NCBI RefSeq assembly: GCF_030540765.1
Contig: NZ_JAUOEL010000006.1
Span: forward strand, 248,001 to 312,000
Length of the DNA stretch: 64,000 nt
DNA from: Flavivirga jejuensis
GTDB taxonomy: Bacteria; Bacteroidota; Bacteroidia; Flavobacteriales; Flavobacteriaceae
Direction: 5' to 3'
Position numbers and translations under genes: made by a program. This document shows, one piece after another, positions 1 to 8,492 of this stretch (positions are counted from its first letter, which is position 1; every line of letters begins with the position of its first letter). The notes under the pieces are model-generated. The model was not told the DNA's origin, did not search any database, and saw only the letters and a list, made by a program, of their open reading frames with translations.

Positions 1-38
1 TAGATTCAACTTTATAATTATCATAGTCTATACTAATT
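1..38. repeat. Copy of a dispersed intergenic repeat (window edge)
   Basis: The first 30 bases (TAGATTCAAC, then an AT-rich stretch ending in TAGTCTA) match positions 9272-9300 in about 27 of 30 positions, allowing one gap. The second copy lies inside the inverted-repeat-bounded element at 9225-9473. The left side of this copy is outside the window. Confidence 0.45.
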
Positions 39-851
39 AACCAAACTCCCCCACTCGGTCCAAGAACCATCATAAACCGATATGTTTTTATAACCAGAAA
101 TAGTGGCTCCTAAAGCTAATACACATGCTGTTATCCCCGAACCACACGAAAAAATAATAGGGTCTTCTTTATCAGCCCTTTCACTAAGCGCTTTTTCAAT
201 GGCTTCTTTAGGTTTTAGAACGCCATTATCTAACAGGTCTGTAAAAGGTAAATTCACCGAATTACGAATGTTTCCCATTCGTAAGCCTTCTCTTGGTTCT
301 GGCTCTAAACTATTAAATCGACTTTCAGATCGCGCATCAATGATACGATGTGTTTTATTTTTTGAAGCTTGTTTTATATCATCAAAAAACCTCATATTTT
401 CGGGCTTATAATTAGCTTCAAAATCACCCAATTCACCAGTATAGTTTTTCATGGCTTCAGTTTTATAGTTCGCTTTTTTCCAAGCAGGAAATCCCCCGTT
501 TAAAATAGCTATATTATTATATCCGAAAGATCTAAATAACCACCAAACACGGGCACTCGAGTAAATCCCCTTATCATCATAAACAACTATGAGACTGTCC
601 TTATTTATTCCTAAAGCTCTAGCTTCTTTTTGAAATTGTTCCTGTGCTGGAAATGTACTAGGAAATGGAGCATTAACGTCGCTAAATTTCTTTTTAATAT
701 CAAAAAGTCGTGAATTTGGTATTTGAGTTTGTGATGGATCAAACACTTTATTTATAGTACCATCTAAAATAATTAGGTGGCTCGCTTCTAAATTATTGTG
801 AAGCCATTCTACTGAAACTATGGGTGATGAAATTGAAATATTAGAGTTCAT
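33..851 (-). CDS. Sulfurtransferase (3-mercaptopyruvate/thiosulfate type), two rhodanese domains
   Basis: 272 aa, the usual length for a tandem-rhodanese sulfurtransferase, which moves sulfane sulfur from thiosulfate or 3-mercaptopyruvate to a thiol acceptor. An N-terminal rhodanese-like domain (about 10-125) lacks the catalytic Cys. The C-terminal domain (about 150-270) carries the loop CGSGIT with Cys236. The CG-S-G-[VI]-T loop resembles mercaptopyruvate sulfurtransferases more than classical thiosulfate rhodaneses (CRKGVT), so I favour 3-MP as donor; this is inference. No signal peptide, so cytoplasmic. Monocistronic, separated by about 190 bp from the next minus-strand gene. Confidence 0.9.
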   Translation of the reverse strand: MNSNISISSPIVSVEWLHNNLEASHLIILDGTINKVFDPSQTQIPNSRLFDIKKKFSDVNAPFPSTFPAQEQFQKEARALGINKDSLIVVYDDKGIYSSARVWWLFRSFGYNNIAILNGGFPAWKKANYKTEAMKNYTGELGDFEANYKPENMRFFDDIKQASKNKTHRIIDARSESRFNSLEPEPREGLRMGNIRNSVNLPFTDLLDNGVLKPKEAIEKALSERADKEDPIIFSCGSGITACVLALGATISGYKNISVYDGSWTEWGSLVN

Positions 852-1002
852 TATTTTTTTATAAAAGCGTTAATACGCAAAGTTTTAAATTGAATACTAG
901 TTACTTACACTGTTAAATACCAACCATTATGAGATGTCTCAATCGTCCCGCATTTCGACATGACAAAACGTTATTTTGATTATCATTTATCATATACTTC
1001 CA

Positions 1003-1030
1003 ACTGAACACTGAACACTGAACACTGAAC
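1003..1030. repeat. Heptanucleotide tandem repeat, (ACTGAAC)x4
   Basis: Four perfect copies of ACTGAAC lie 15 bp beyond the stop codon of the symporter gene, between it and the rhodanese gene start. It is non-coding and has the form of a variable-number tandem repeat. Confidence 0.9.
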
Positions 1031-1045
1031 ATTAAAAAAAAGGTA

Positions 1046-2368
1046 TTATTTCACTTTTTCATAATTATCATCCCATTCTTTGGGTTTTGGATCATGTAGT
1101 TTGCCTAAAGATTTGGCAACCATCATAGATACAGTAGCATCTCCAGTTACGTTTACAACAGTTCTACACATATCTAACGGTCTGTCTACCGCAAAAATAA
1201 GTGCAAGTCCTATAGGCAATAGTTCTGCTGGAAAACCAATAGATTCTAAAACAATAACTAACATAACCATTCCTGCACTAGGTACTGCAGCACTACCTAT
1301 AGAAGCTAATAAAGCTGTAGCAATAATAACTAATTGATTTGTAAACGTTAAACCTTCGGGCCAGATAACTTGCATAATAAATACGGCTGCAATGCCTTGG
1401 TATAAACTTGTTCCGTCCATATTAACGGTAGCTCCAACTGGTAAAACAAACCCTGACACTTCCTTATCTACTCCAAGGTGCTCTTCTACACGTTCCATAG
1501 TAACTGGTAAGGTAGCAGCACTACTGCTGGTTGAAAAAGCTAATAATTGTGCGGGACTTATTTCTTTTAAAAACCACATAGGTGATTTTTTAGTATAAAC
1601 TTTTACTAAAATGAGGTAAAAACCAATCATTAAAATTAAACCACCTACAACACACAGAGCATAATTTAATAGTTTTAGAAGTATTTCGGTATCATCAAAA
1701 GCAATAATAACATTCGCCATTAAAGCAAATACAGCATAAGGTGCAAAAAGCATAATAAGGTCTACCATTTTCATAACGACCTCGTTTAACGAATCGAAAA
1801 AATTAACTAAAGGCTTCGCCTTTTTCTCAGGAATTAACAGCAAAGAAATACCAACAAATAAGGCAAAGAAAATAACTTGAAGCATCTTGGCATTACCTAA
1901 GGCTTGAAAAATATTACTTGGAAAAATATCAACTAATGCTTGTAAGGGGCCTGCATCTTTTTGTGCAGATGCTTTTGTTAACTTATCTGAAACACCAGCA
2001 TCATTTTCGTATTTTAACTTAATCTTTTCAATAGTATCTTGTGGCATACCATCCCCAGGTTTTATAGTATTTACAATACTTAAACCAATAATTATAGCAA
2101 CTAAGGTGGTGGTTATGTATATCCCAATGGTACGTAACCCCATCGTTTTAATCTTAGAAATATCTTTTAAATCTGAAATCCCTTTTATTAAAGATGCTAA
2201 GATTAATGGTACTGCAATAAGTTTAAGTAGATTGATAAAAATGGTTCCAAAAGGGGCGATCCAGTCGCTTACAAACCCCTTTCCTCCTACGGAATTCATT
2301 ATAAATCCAAAAATGATTCCTAGAATCATACCAATAATGATCTTCCAGTGTAGTGCTAGTTTTTTCAT
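1046..2368 (-). CDS. Dicarboxylate/amino acid:cation symporter (DAACS/GltP family)
   Basis: 440 aa integral inner-membrane protein of the glutamate/aspartate/C4-dicarboxylate:Na+ or H+ symporter family. It starts with an N-terminal helix (LALHWKIIIGMILGIIFGFI) and is hydrophobic throughout. Family hallmarks are present: the serine-rich hairpin-1 motif FSTSSSAATLPVTME, the TM7 motif NMDGTSLY, and the HP2/TM8 segment ending in DRPLDMCRTVVNVTGDA, where the Asp/Arg/Asn pattern binds substrate and cation. An insertion of about 50 residues between TM3 and TM4 (PGDGMPQDTIEKIKLKYEND...) is typical of Bacteroidota members. The exact substrate cannot be read from the sequence. Monocistronic. Confidence 0.93.
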   Translation of the reverse strand: MKKLALHWKIIIGMILGIIFGFIMNSVGGKGFVSDWIAPFGTIFINLLKLIAVPLILASLIKGISDLKDISKIKTMGLRTIGIYITTTLVAIIIGLSIVNTIKPGDGMPQDTIEKIKLKYENDAGVSDKLTKASAQKDAGPLQALVDIFPSNIFQALGNAKMLQVIFFALFVGISLLLIPEKKAKPLVNFFDSLNEVVMKMVDLIMLFAPYAVFALMANVIIAFDDTEILLKLLNYALCVVGGLILMIGFYLILVKVYTKKSPMWFLKEISPAQLLAFSTSSSAATLPVTMERVEEHLGVDKEVSGFVLPVGATVNMDGTSLYQGIAAVFIMQVIWPEGLTFTNQLVIIATALLASIGSAAVPSAGMVMLVIVLESIGFPAELLPIGLALIFAVDRPLDMCRTVVNVTGDATVSMMVAKSLGKLHDPKPKEWDDNYEKVK

Positions 2369-2595
2369 GCAGTAATATTTCTATATAATTAATTGTAAAT
2401 TTTCACAGCAAGATAAGTATTTTTGATGTGTTTGTTAAGACAGTTTTAAAATTGCCGTTTATCTTATTTTTTATTTTATGAAATCACCTCTTTTTTGAAT
2501 TTAAAATATATTTAAAGTTATATCAATTGACATGTAATTGATTTTACTAATTAATGCACTAATTGAAAATAAAATCGCTTCTATTTAATAGAAAT

Positions 2596-2628
2596 AAAAA
2601 AACAGAAAAGCTAACTTTACTGTTTTTT
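2596..2628. terminator. Bidirectional Rho-independent-like terminator
   Basis: Stem AAAAAACAG-A-AAAG, loop CTAA, then CTTT-A-CTGTTTTTT: 13 pairs with a single A:A mismatch, with A/T tracts on both flanks. It is the first such hairpin downstream of the SprB-repeat gene on the minus strand. Confidence 0.5.
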
Positions 2629-2638
2629 GTTTTCATAC

Positions 2639-2848
2639 TAATTTTAACCTGTTGTGCATTTTGATTTTTTCGGCTAAATTAACTGTCAACCTGAGTTCGA
2701 GTGAGTTCGACTTTTTTGTCGAAATTGTATCGAGAACAGGTTTTAATATCGGAAATTTTTATTCTCGATACTAATTTCATTCAAAAAAATGAATGAAATT
2801 CACTCGAATTGGCAAATTTTATTCAAAATGCACAACGGGTTAATTTTA
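2639..2848. repeat. Nested inverted-repeat (foldback/MITE-like) intergenic element
   Basis: The outer arms 2639-2663 and 2824-2848 are reverse complements at 22 of 25 positions. Inside are three further perfect pairs: TTCGAGTGA 2696-2704 with 2800-2808, GTATCGAGAA 2727-2736 with TTCTCGATAC 2762-2771, and AATTTCATTC 2773-2782 with GAATGAAATT 2791-2800. The last two pairs partly compete with the second. The whole 210 bp can fold back as DNA or RNA. The internal CCTGAGTTCGA also occurs (reverse or forward) near 9227, 9463 and 40592. Confidence 0.65.
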
Positions 2849-2866
2849 GATTATTATTTACTTTTT

Positions 2867-4789
2867 CTAATTTTTAATAAACTTAGAAGTACCATGTTCC
2901 TCAATATTTAAATAATAAAGACCTTTTGAAAGCGCTTTAATTGAAAAATCTTGATTTATAATCTTTCCTGAGTCTATTTTTTGTCCTAAAACGCTATATA
3001 TACTATAGTTTTTATTAATTGAAGTTTTTGGTAACTTTAAAGAAGTATCTGCTGGAATAGGATATACTTTAAAAGTATCGAAGGTATTATCATTAACACC
3101 TAAGACAGTAATTTGATAAATTGGAGAAGAAACGCTAGTTATTTTAGCAACTTTAGCTTGTTTAACTATTACGCCTGGTTCTGTTATGGTCATTTCCACT
3201 CTATATCTACCTGTTTGTTCTGCTTTAAAAGTTTTATTTGTTGCTCCATCTATTATAGTTTGAGTATCAGCATTGATCCATTGATACGTATCTGCCTCTA
3301 AATTTGGAGTTAATATGTCACCATTTATTGTTACAGTATTATCAACACTAATTTGATCTACAGTTACCGTTTCCATTAAAAAACAACCATTTGAATCTTG
3401 AACTAATACAGTATATGTGTCTGGAAGAAGACCATCAAATATATTCTTTTCATAAAACTGATCTAATCTAGGAGAAATGGCATATCTAAGTACTCCTGTT
3501 CCTCCAGAAGCACTAATTTCAATAACACCACTTGCTACATCTGTTGATGGCAGTATATTTGTTACTTCCATAGTTAGAAGTTCTGGCTCTTCAATAGATA
3601 ACATAATACTAACAGTCGCACCTTCTGAATCTTTCACCACAGCTTCATATACACCTGAACATAAGCTTGTAAAAGTATTAGAAGTTACAAAAGAATCATC
3701 TATAGAATAGGTATAAGGTTGTATGCCTCCTGTTGCATCAATAACTATTTGTCCACTACAGTCACCGTTACAATAATTTACACCTGTAATTGTAAAAACA
3801 CTCGTTAATTCATTATCAATTTCATTTATTGTTATCATATCTGAGAAAAGACAGCCATTTCCATCTTTAACAGACACGTTATAAGTTCCAGAAGATAAAT
3901 TTGAAAATTTATTTAGAGCTTGAAAGGTAACTCCATCTATTGAATATGTATAAGGAAGAACACCTCCAGATGCACTAATTTCAATGGCTCCATCTGCTGT
4001 ATTTGGTGATGGCTGTGTCGTCGTTACTTGCATAGTTACAGGTGCTTGCTCTTGAATAGATAGTATAACACTAACAGTCGCACTTTCTGAATCTTTCACC
4101 ACAGCTTCATATATGCCAGGACATAAACCAGAGAAAACATTAGAAGTTACAAAAGAATCATCTATTGAATAGGTATATGGGGGAATACCTCCTGTTCCAT
4201 TAATAATTATTTCCCCATCACAGGCACCTGTACAACTTATATCTTTAGATACAATAACAGTACTCACCAATTCTGGCGGAAAAATGGCTATAATCTCTGA
4301 GTAAGTACAGCCATTCCCATCTTTAACAGAAACGTTATAAGTTCCAGAAGATAAATTTGAAAATATATTTTGAGATTGAAAGGTATCTCCATCTATTGAA
4401 TATGTATAGGGGGAAACACCTCCAGATACACTAATTTCAATGGCTCCATCTGCTGTATTTGGTGATGGCTGTGTCTTCGTTACTTGCATAGTTACAGGTG
4501 CTTGCTCTTGAATAGATAGTATAACACTAACAGTCGCACTTTCTGAATCTTTCACTACAGCTTCATATACGCCTGGACATAAACCAGAGAAAACATTAGA
4601 AGTTACAAAAGAATCGTCTATAGAATAGGTATATGGAGGAATACCTCCAGTTGCATTAATAATCATTTCCCCATCACAGGCACCTGTACAACTTATATCC
4701 TTGGATACAATAGTAGTACTCACCAATTCCTGTGAGGAAATAGTAATAGGTAATATTAAAAAACAAAAAAGGGTAATTATATATTTCAT
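2867..4789 (-). CDS. Secreted SprB-repeat protein with type IX secretion C-terminal sorting domain
   Basis: 640 aa with a Sec signal peptide (MKYIITLFCFLILPITISSQ). Six SprB-type repeats of about 70 residues follow (starting near 32, 106, 184, 258, 338 and 412), each with a core such as ATGGIPPYTYSIDDS and a closing G-Y-V-V-KD-G/S-C segment. They alternate between two subtypes (SCTGACDGE and PSPNTADGAIEI), giving three pairs. Residues 485-560 form a spacer domain. Residues 570-640 form a T9SS type A sorting domain (YPIPADTSLKL ... GLYYLNIEEHGTSKFIKN). SprB repeats occur in gliding adhesins and large surface proteins, so a cell-surface or released adhesin is likely. Pairs one and two are almost identical, showing a recent 456-bp intragenic duplication. 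Confidence 0.9.
   Translation of the reverse strand: MKYIITLFCFLILPITISSQELVSTTIVSKDISCTGACDGEMIINATGGIPPYTYSIDDSFVTSNVFSGLCPGVYEAVVKDSESATVSVILSIQEQAPVTMQVTKTQPSPNTADGAIEISVSGGVSPYTYSIDGDTFQSQNIFSNLSSGTYNVSVKDGNGCTYSEIIAIFPPELVSTVIVSKDISCTGACDGEIIINGTGGIPPYTYSIDDSFVTSNVFSGLCPGIYEAVVKDSESATVSVILSIQEQAPVTMQVTTTQPSPNTADGAIEISASGGVLPYTYSIDGVTFQALNKFSNLSSGTYNVSVKDGNGCLFSDMITINEIDNELTSVFTITGVNYCNGDCSGQIVIDATGGIQPYTYSIDDSFVTSNTFTSLCSGVYEAVVKDSEGATVSIMLSIEEPELLTMEVTNILPSTDVASGVIEISASGGTGVLRYAISPRLDQFYEKNIFDGLLPDTYTVLVQDSNGCFLMETVTVDQISVDNTVTINGDILTPNLEADTYQWINADTQTIIDGATNKTFKAEQTGRYRVEMTITEPGVIVKQAKVAKITSVSSPIYQITVLGVNDNTFDTFKVYPIPADTSLKLPKTSINKNYSIYSVLGQKIDSGKIINQDFSIKALSKGLYYLNIEEHGTSKFIKN
3818..4729 (-). 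repeat. 456-bp tandem duplication inside the SprB-repeat gene
   Basis: Codons 21-172 (about 4274-4729) and 173-324 (about 3818-4273) encode near-identical 152-aa units, and nucleotide identity is visibly very high over most of the unit. The third, diverged unit follows at codon 327. This suggests slip-strand or recombination-driven copy-number change. Confidence 0.8.
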
Positions 4790-5153
4790 AATTTGGAGTT
4801 TGGGGGTTATTAATCATTTAGTAAATACAAACCTACTTTTAAAGAGACTTGTATTTATTATCTTACTGCAAATATATATTTAATTATTATTAAAATTATA
4901 TACTAATTTACCCCATTTCCTTTTAATTCTAAATATTAGAAGTTAAGTAATAGGAAATGATATTTATAAGCACTTTCTTCAATACATTGAAAATAGCTTA
5001 TTGAAGACTTGTTAGCCCTGATTGAAGTGGCATCCTTTTTAAAACTTAAAGAAGATACAATAACCATTGGTAGGAGTCAACAAATTACTTCGTCGAACAC
5101 ACTCCTAGGTTATAAAATTTTAAAAAGATATAACGGAAAGCAGGAAATAGCTC
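4790..5153. other. Intergenic region between chorismate synthase and the SprB-repeat gene
   Basis: 364 bp with no gene. The left part holds the putative promoter boxes of the SprB gene. The right part, 5013-5156, contains two conserved-looking blocks (AGCCCTGATTGAAGTGGCAT near 5014-5033 and AACGGAAAGCAGGAAATAGC near 5132-5151). Between them is a hairpin with arms ATAACC/TAGGAGT and ACTCCTA/GGTTAT (about 5060-5115), just downstream of aroC. Confidence 0.5.
4828..4876 (-). promoter_or_regulatory. Candidate Bacteroidota promoter boxes upstream of the SprB-repeat gene
   Basis: On the minus strand, two matches to the Bacteroidota -7 consensus TAnnTTTG occur: TAGGTTTG (4835-4828) and TATATTTG (4876-4869), 39 and 80 bp upstream of the ATG. 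I see no well-placed TTTG -33 box for either, so confidence is low. Confidence 0.3.
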
Positions 5154-6215
5154 CTAATGATACATTTTATTAATCAAATAAAAGTCTGCTAAAACCAAAG
5201 CAGCCATCGCTTCTACAATAGGTACAGCTCTTGGAACCACACAGGGATCATGACGGCCTTTACCTTGCATTTCGACAGTATTGCCTTCTTTATCTATAGT
5301 TTCGTATTTCTGAATAAGTGTGGCTACTGGTTTGAAGGCTACGCTAAAATAAATATCCATCCCGTTACTTATACCGCCTTGGATGCCGCCTGAAAAATTA
5401 GTTTTAGTGGTACCATCGTTATTAAACGAATCGTTATGATCGCTGCCATACATGGTACTCCCCTCGAATCCACTACCGTATTCAAATCCTTTTACGGCGT
5501 TAATAGAAAGCATGGCTTTACCTAATTCTGCATGCAATTTATCGAACACAGGTTCTCCCAAACCAACGGGTACATTTTTAATCACACAACTAACAATACC
5601 TCCAACGGTATCCCCTTTGCTACGTACTTCTTTTATGTAAGTTTCCATATTTGCTGCCATAGCTTGGTCAGGACATCTTACTATATTTGATTCTGTTTTT
5701 GTTAAGTCTAATTCGGTATATGGTGTATTCAGTTTCATGGTACCAACACCAGAAACATAGGCTGTTATTTCAATACCCTTTAGTAGTTGTTTCGCAATGG
5801 CACCTGCAACCACACGGCATGCGGTTTCTCTTGCAGAACTTCGTCCGCCACCACGATAGTCTCTAAAACCATATTTTTTGTCGTATACATAATCTGCATG
5901 ACTTGGTCTATAGCTATCTTTTATATGAGTATAATCATGAGATTTTTGGTTGGTGTTTTCTATAACAAAACCAATAGAGGTTCCTGTTGTTTTACCTTCA
6001 AAAATACCAGAATGAAATTTAACGGTATCTGGCTCTTTTCGTTGTGTTACAATAGCAGACTGCCCTGGTTTTCTTCTATCAAGTTCGTTTTGAATAGCCT
6101 CTAAATCTAACTCGATTCCTGGGGGACACCCATCTATCACACCTCCTAAAGCAGGGCCATGAGATTCTCCATAAGTTGTTACATTAAATAGTCGTCCAAA
6201 GGAATTACCTGCCAT
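5154..6215 (-). CDS. aroC: Chorismate synthase
   Basis: 353 aa, typical bacterial length. It converts 5-enolpyruvylshikimate-3-phosphate to chorismate using reduced FMN, the last common step of aromatic amino acid, folate and quinone synthesis. Family signatures are complete: N-terminal [18 protein letters not shown], the central [20 protein letters not shown] followed by [20 protein letters not shown], and C-terminal [20 protein letters not shown]. Cytoplasmic. Monocistronic and divergent from the phosphoesterase gene at 6530. Confidence 0.98.
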   Translation of the reverse strand: MAGNSFGRLFNVTTYGESHGPALGGVIDGCPPGIELDLEAIQNELDRRKPGQSAIVTQRKEPDTVKFHSGIFEGKTTGTSIGFVIENTNQKSHDYTHIKDSYRPSHADYVYDKKYGFRDYRGGGRSSARETACRVVAGAIAKQLLKGIEITAYVSGVGTMKLNTPYTELDLTKTESNIVRCPDQAMAANMETYIKEVRSKGDTVGGIVSCVIKNVPVGLGEPVFDKLHAELGKAMLSINAVKGFEYGSGFEGSTMYGSDHNDSFNNDGTTKTNFSGGIQGGISNGMDIYFSVAFKPVATLIQKYETIDKEGNTVEMQGKGRHDPCVVPRAVPIVEAMAALVLADFYLINKMYH

Positions 6216-6529
6216 ATATAAAATTTTGCTGCTAAAATAAAGCTTTTTTCGAAATCATCTACCCTAAATACTCAGCTATAATGGTATTTTTTTTACGTGT
6301 ATAAACTTAAAACAAACCCTTTATTTTAGATTCCCAATGGATCTCAACAAATGTCCTAAAGTTCAGTCTGAACTATTCTTAAAATAAATCTACTTTTAGA
6401 AATCTAAAAAGTAGCATCCATTTAACTATTTGTAGAACTATCATTTAACATAATACTCATATTTAAATAATTATAAGATAATATCTACATCATATAAAAT
6501 CTAGTAATTTGTATAAACTATAACTACTA
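6216..6529. other. Divergent intergenic region, aroC / phosphoesterase
   Basis: 314 bp of AT-rich DNA between divergent genes, so promoters for both should lie here. I find no convincing consensus boxes, hairpin or small ORF. Confidence 0.5.
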
Positions 6530-7378
6530 TTGAAAATTAAACGTAAAATAGAAATCGCAGTCATATCAGATGTTCACCTAGGAACTTACGGCTGCCATGC
6601 AAAACACCTTCTTACTTATTTAAATAGTATTGAACCAAAAAAATTAATACTGAATGGTGATATTATTGATATATGGCAATTTAGTAAACGTTACTTTCCT
6701 AAATCTCACTTAAAAGTTATTAAGAAGATTATGGATATGGCTGCCGATGGTGTTGATATTATTTACATTACTGGAAACCACGACGAAATGTTACGTAAAT
6801 TTAGTAATACCACTATTGGTAATATTTCTATTGTAGATAAGCTTGTTTTAGAATTAAATGGAAAAAGAGCCTGGTTTTTTCATGGTGATGTTTTCGATGT
6901 TTCTATACAAAATGCTAAATGGCTTGCAAAGCTTGGTGGTTATGGTTACGATTTACTAACGCTTGTTAACCGTTTTATAAATTGGTATTTAGAAAAACGA
7001 GGCAAAGAGCGTTATTCGTTATCTAAAAAAGTAAAAAATGGTGTTAAAGGTGCTATAAAGTACATTAATGATTATGAAAAAGTTATTTCCGATCTGGCTA
7101 TTGAGAATGGTTATGAATATGTAATTTGCGGCCATATTCATCAGCCAAAAATGGAATATAAGGAAAATAAACATGGTAAAACCATGTATTTAAATTCTGG
7201 AGATTGGGTTGAAAACTTTACATCTCTTGAATACCAATTTAATCGTTGGAAAATATACAACTATAGTAAAGATAAGCTGGCTCCTTTTTATGTAGATGAA
7301 GACATAGAAAACATGGAAGTCAAAGATTTAATTGCTGCTATTACTATTGTTGAAAAGCACGAAAAAAAGGCAAAATAA
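6530..7378 (+). CDS. Metallophosphoesterase, UDP-2,3-diacylglucosamine diphosphatase (LpxH)-like
   Basis: 282 aa calcineurin-like phosphoesterase with every metal-binding motif: D14-V-H16, N42-G-D44, G-N83-H84-D85-E, HGDVFD near 125 and GHIHQP near 205. The DVHLG ... GDIIDIW ... GNHDE pattern matches the LpxH family, which cleaves UDP-2,3-diacyl-GlcN to lipid X in lipid A synthesis. Flavobacteria often carry several such proteins, so lipid A or another phosphodiester substrate remains open. The first codon is TTG with no in-frame ATG before DVHLG, so TTG is the most plausible start. Confidence 0.82.
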   Translation: MKIKRKIEIAVISDVHLGTYGCHAKHLLTYLNSIEPKKLILNGDIIDIWQFSKRYFPKSHLKVIKKIMDMAADGVDIIYITGNHDEMLRKFSNTTIGNISIVDKLVLELNGKRAWFFHGDVFDVSIQNAKWLAKLGGYGYDLLTLVNRFINWYLEKRGKERYSLSKKVKNGVKGAIKYINDYEKVISDLAIENGYEYVICGHIHQPKMEYKENKHGKTMYLNSGDWVENFTSLEYQFNRWKIYNYSKDKLAPFYVDEDIENMEVKDLIAAITIVEKHEKKAK

Positions 7379-7566
7379 CTTCTTATTTGTAGGCTAAATT
7401 TCTTTTCAATAATAAACTTCTGTTTGTTTTGCAAGTCTGTAAAACCAATATCAAATATTACAATTGAAATAATAATTACTGTATTTTTGTTATTGTAAAT
7501 AATGTTGTATTTACAACCAAACACTAAATAGCATATAGATATAGTATTGTATTTAAAATTTTAAAG

Positions 7567-8343
7567 ATGAGCAGAATACATTTATTTGAATTTGAAGATC
7601 AAAAATGGTTTCCCGCATTTTTAAGAAACTACGGAACAGATTTTTTACAATTTCTTTCTAATAAAACCAAACTGTATAAACCAATAATTCCAATAATAGA
7701 AAAAGGGCTTAAAGAAAGTAAGACGAATCAAATTATTGATCTTGGATCTGGCGGTGGTGGCGGACTAATTTGGCTAAACACCGAACTAAAGGCTAATATT
7801 CCTGATTTAAAAATAGTTTTAACCGATTATTATCCAAATATTCCTGCGTTTAAATACACAAAAACTCAAGCAGATAATTTTGAATTTCTGGAAAAATCAA
7901 TTGATGCCAGAAAGGTTCCAAAAGAATTAAAAGGATTACGAACACAATTTCTTTCTCTACATCATTTTAAACCCAATGATGCCAGACAAATTTTGCAAAA
8001 CGCAGTTGATTCTAGTAATCCAATAGGGATTTTTGAAGCACAAGAAAGAAGTATCCCTAGTATTTTAGCTATGCTTTTTTCTCCTTTAAGCGTCTTATTT
8101 ACAACGCCTTTTATTCGTCCTTTCAAAATTGGACGATTCATTTTTACGTATCTAATTCCCATTGTGCCTCTTTTTGTTCTGTGGGATGGGGTGGTATCTT
8201 CTTTGCGTACATATTCTGTAAAAGAAATGAATGAGCTCGTAAAAAGTTTAAATGGTCACGAATCCTTTAATTGGGAGATTGGAAAAATAAAATCTGGTCC
8301 TGGTGTTGTGTTATATTTATTGGGAACAAAAAAAGAAATCTAA
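7567..8343 (+). CDS. Class I SAM-dependent methyltransferase-like protein
   Basis: 258 aa. Residues about 57-66 read IIDLGSGGGGG, a glycine-rich motif I of Rossmann-type SAM methyltransferases. IVLTDYYPN follows near 85-95 (motif II, acidic residue for the ribose) and FLSLHHF near 130. A hydrophobic segment near 178-210 (FIRPFKIGRFIFTYLIPIV ...) suggests membrane association. The substrate is unknown; the hydrophobic stretch would fit a lipid or quinone-like substrate, which is inference. Lies between the phosphoesterase and a WYL regulator, co-directional but separated by 190 and 150 bp. Confidence 0.7.
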   Translation: MSRIHLFEFEDQKWFPAFLRNYGTDFLQFLSNKTKLYKPIIPIIEKGLKESKTNQIIDLGSGGGGGLIWLNTELKANIPDLKIVLTDYYPNIPAFKYTKTQADNFEFLEKSIDARKVPKELKGLRTQFLSLHHFKPNDARQILQNAVDSSNPIGIFEAQERSIPSILAMLFSPLSVLFTTPFIRPFKIGRFIFTYLIPIVPLFVLWDGVVSSLRTYSVKEMNELVKSLNGHESFNWEIGKIKSGPGVVLYLLGTKKEI

Positions 8344-8492
8344 ATATGTGTTACAAAGTTTCTAGTAAACGGTGCTCCTTTAGAGAAGATCGATCCAATA
8401 AGTTCGTTTATAGAAAAGAAATTAAACAACATACACTAGATCGCTTCTAAACATTATATTTAACACTAAATACATAATTTTTTTACAACTTA

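Larger units (their letters stand above)
2369..2866. other. Intergenic region upstream of the symporter, mostly a folded repeat element
   Basis: 498 bp without a gene. 2369-2590 is plain AT-rich sequence that should hold the symporter promoter (minus strand). 2596-2628 is a terminator-like hairpin. 2639-2848 is a nested inverted-repeat element, listed separately. No ORF of convincing length. Confidence 0.6.

Noticed and set aside
103-411. Plus-strand ORF overlapping the rhodanese gene, and many other opposite-strand ORFs inside known genes
   Set aside because: Each lies fully within a strongly supported gene on the other strand and has no family motif; composition is that of an antisense shadow.
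7567-8343. Possible polyketide/ubiquinone methyltransferase assignment
   Set aside because: Only motif I is clear; substrate cannot be read from the sequence, so I gave the general methyltransferase-like call.
8346-8450. 34-codon ORF (MCYKVSSKRCSF...) between the methyltransferase and WYL genes
   Set aside because: Too short. The first residues only superficially recall SRAP proteins (MC start), and nothing else supports it.
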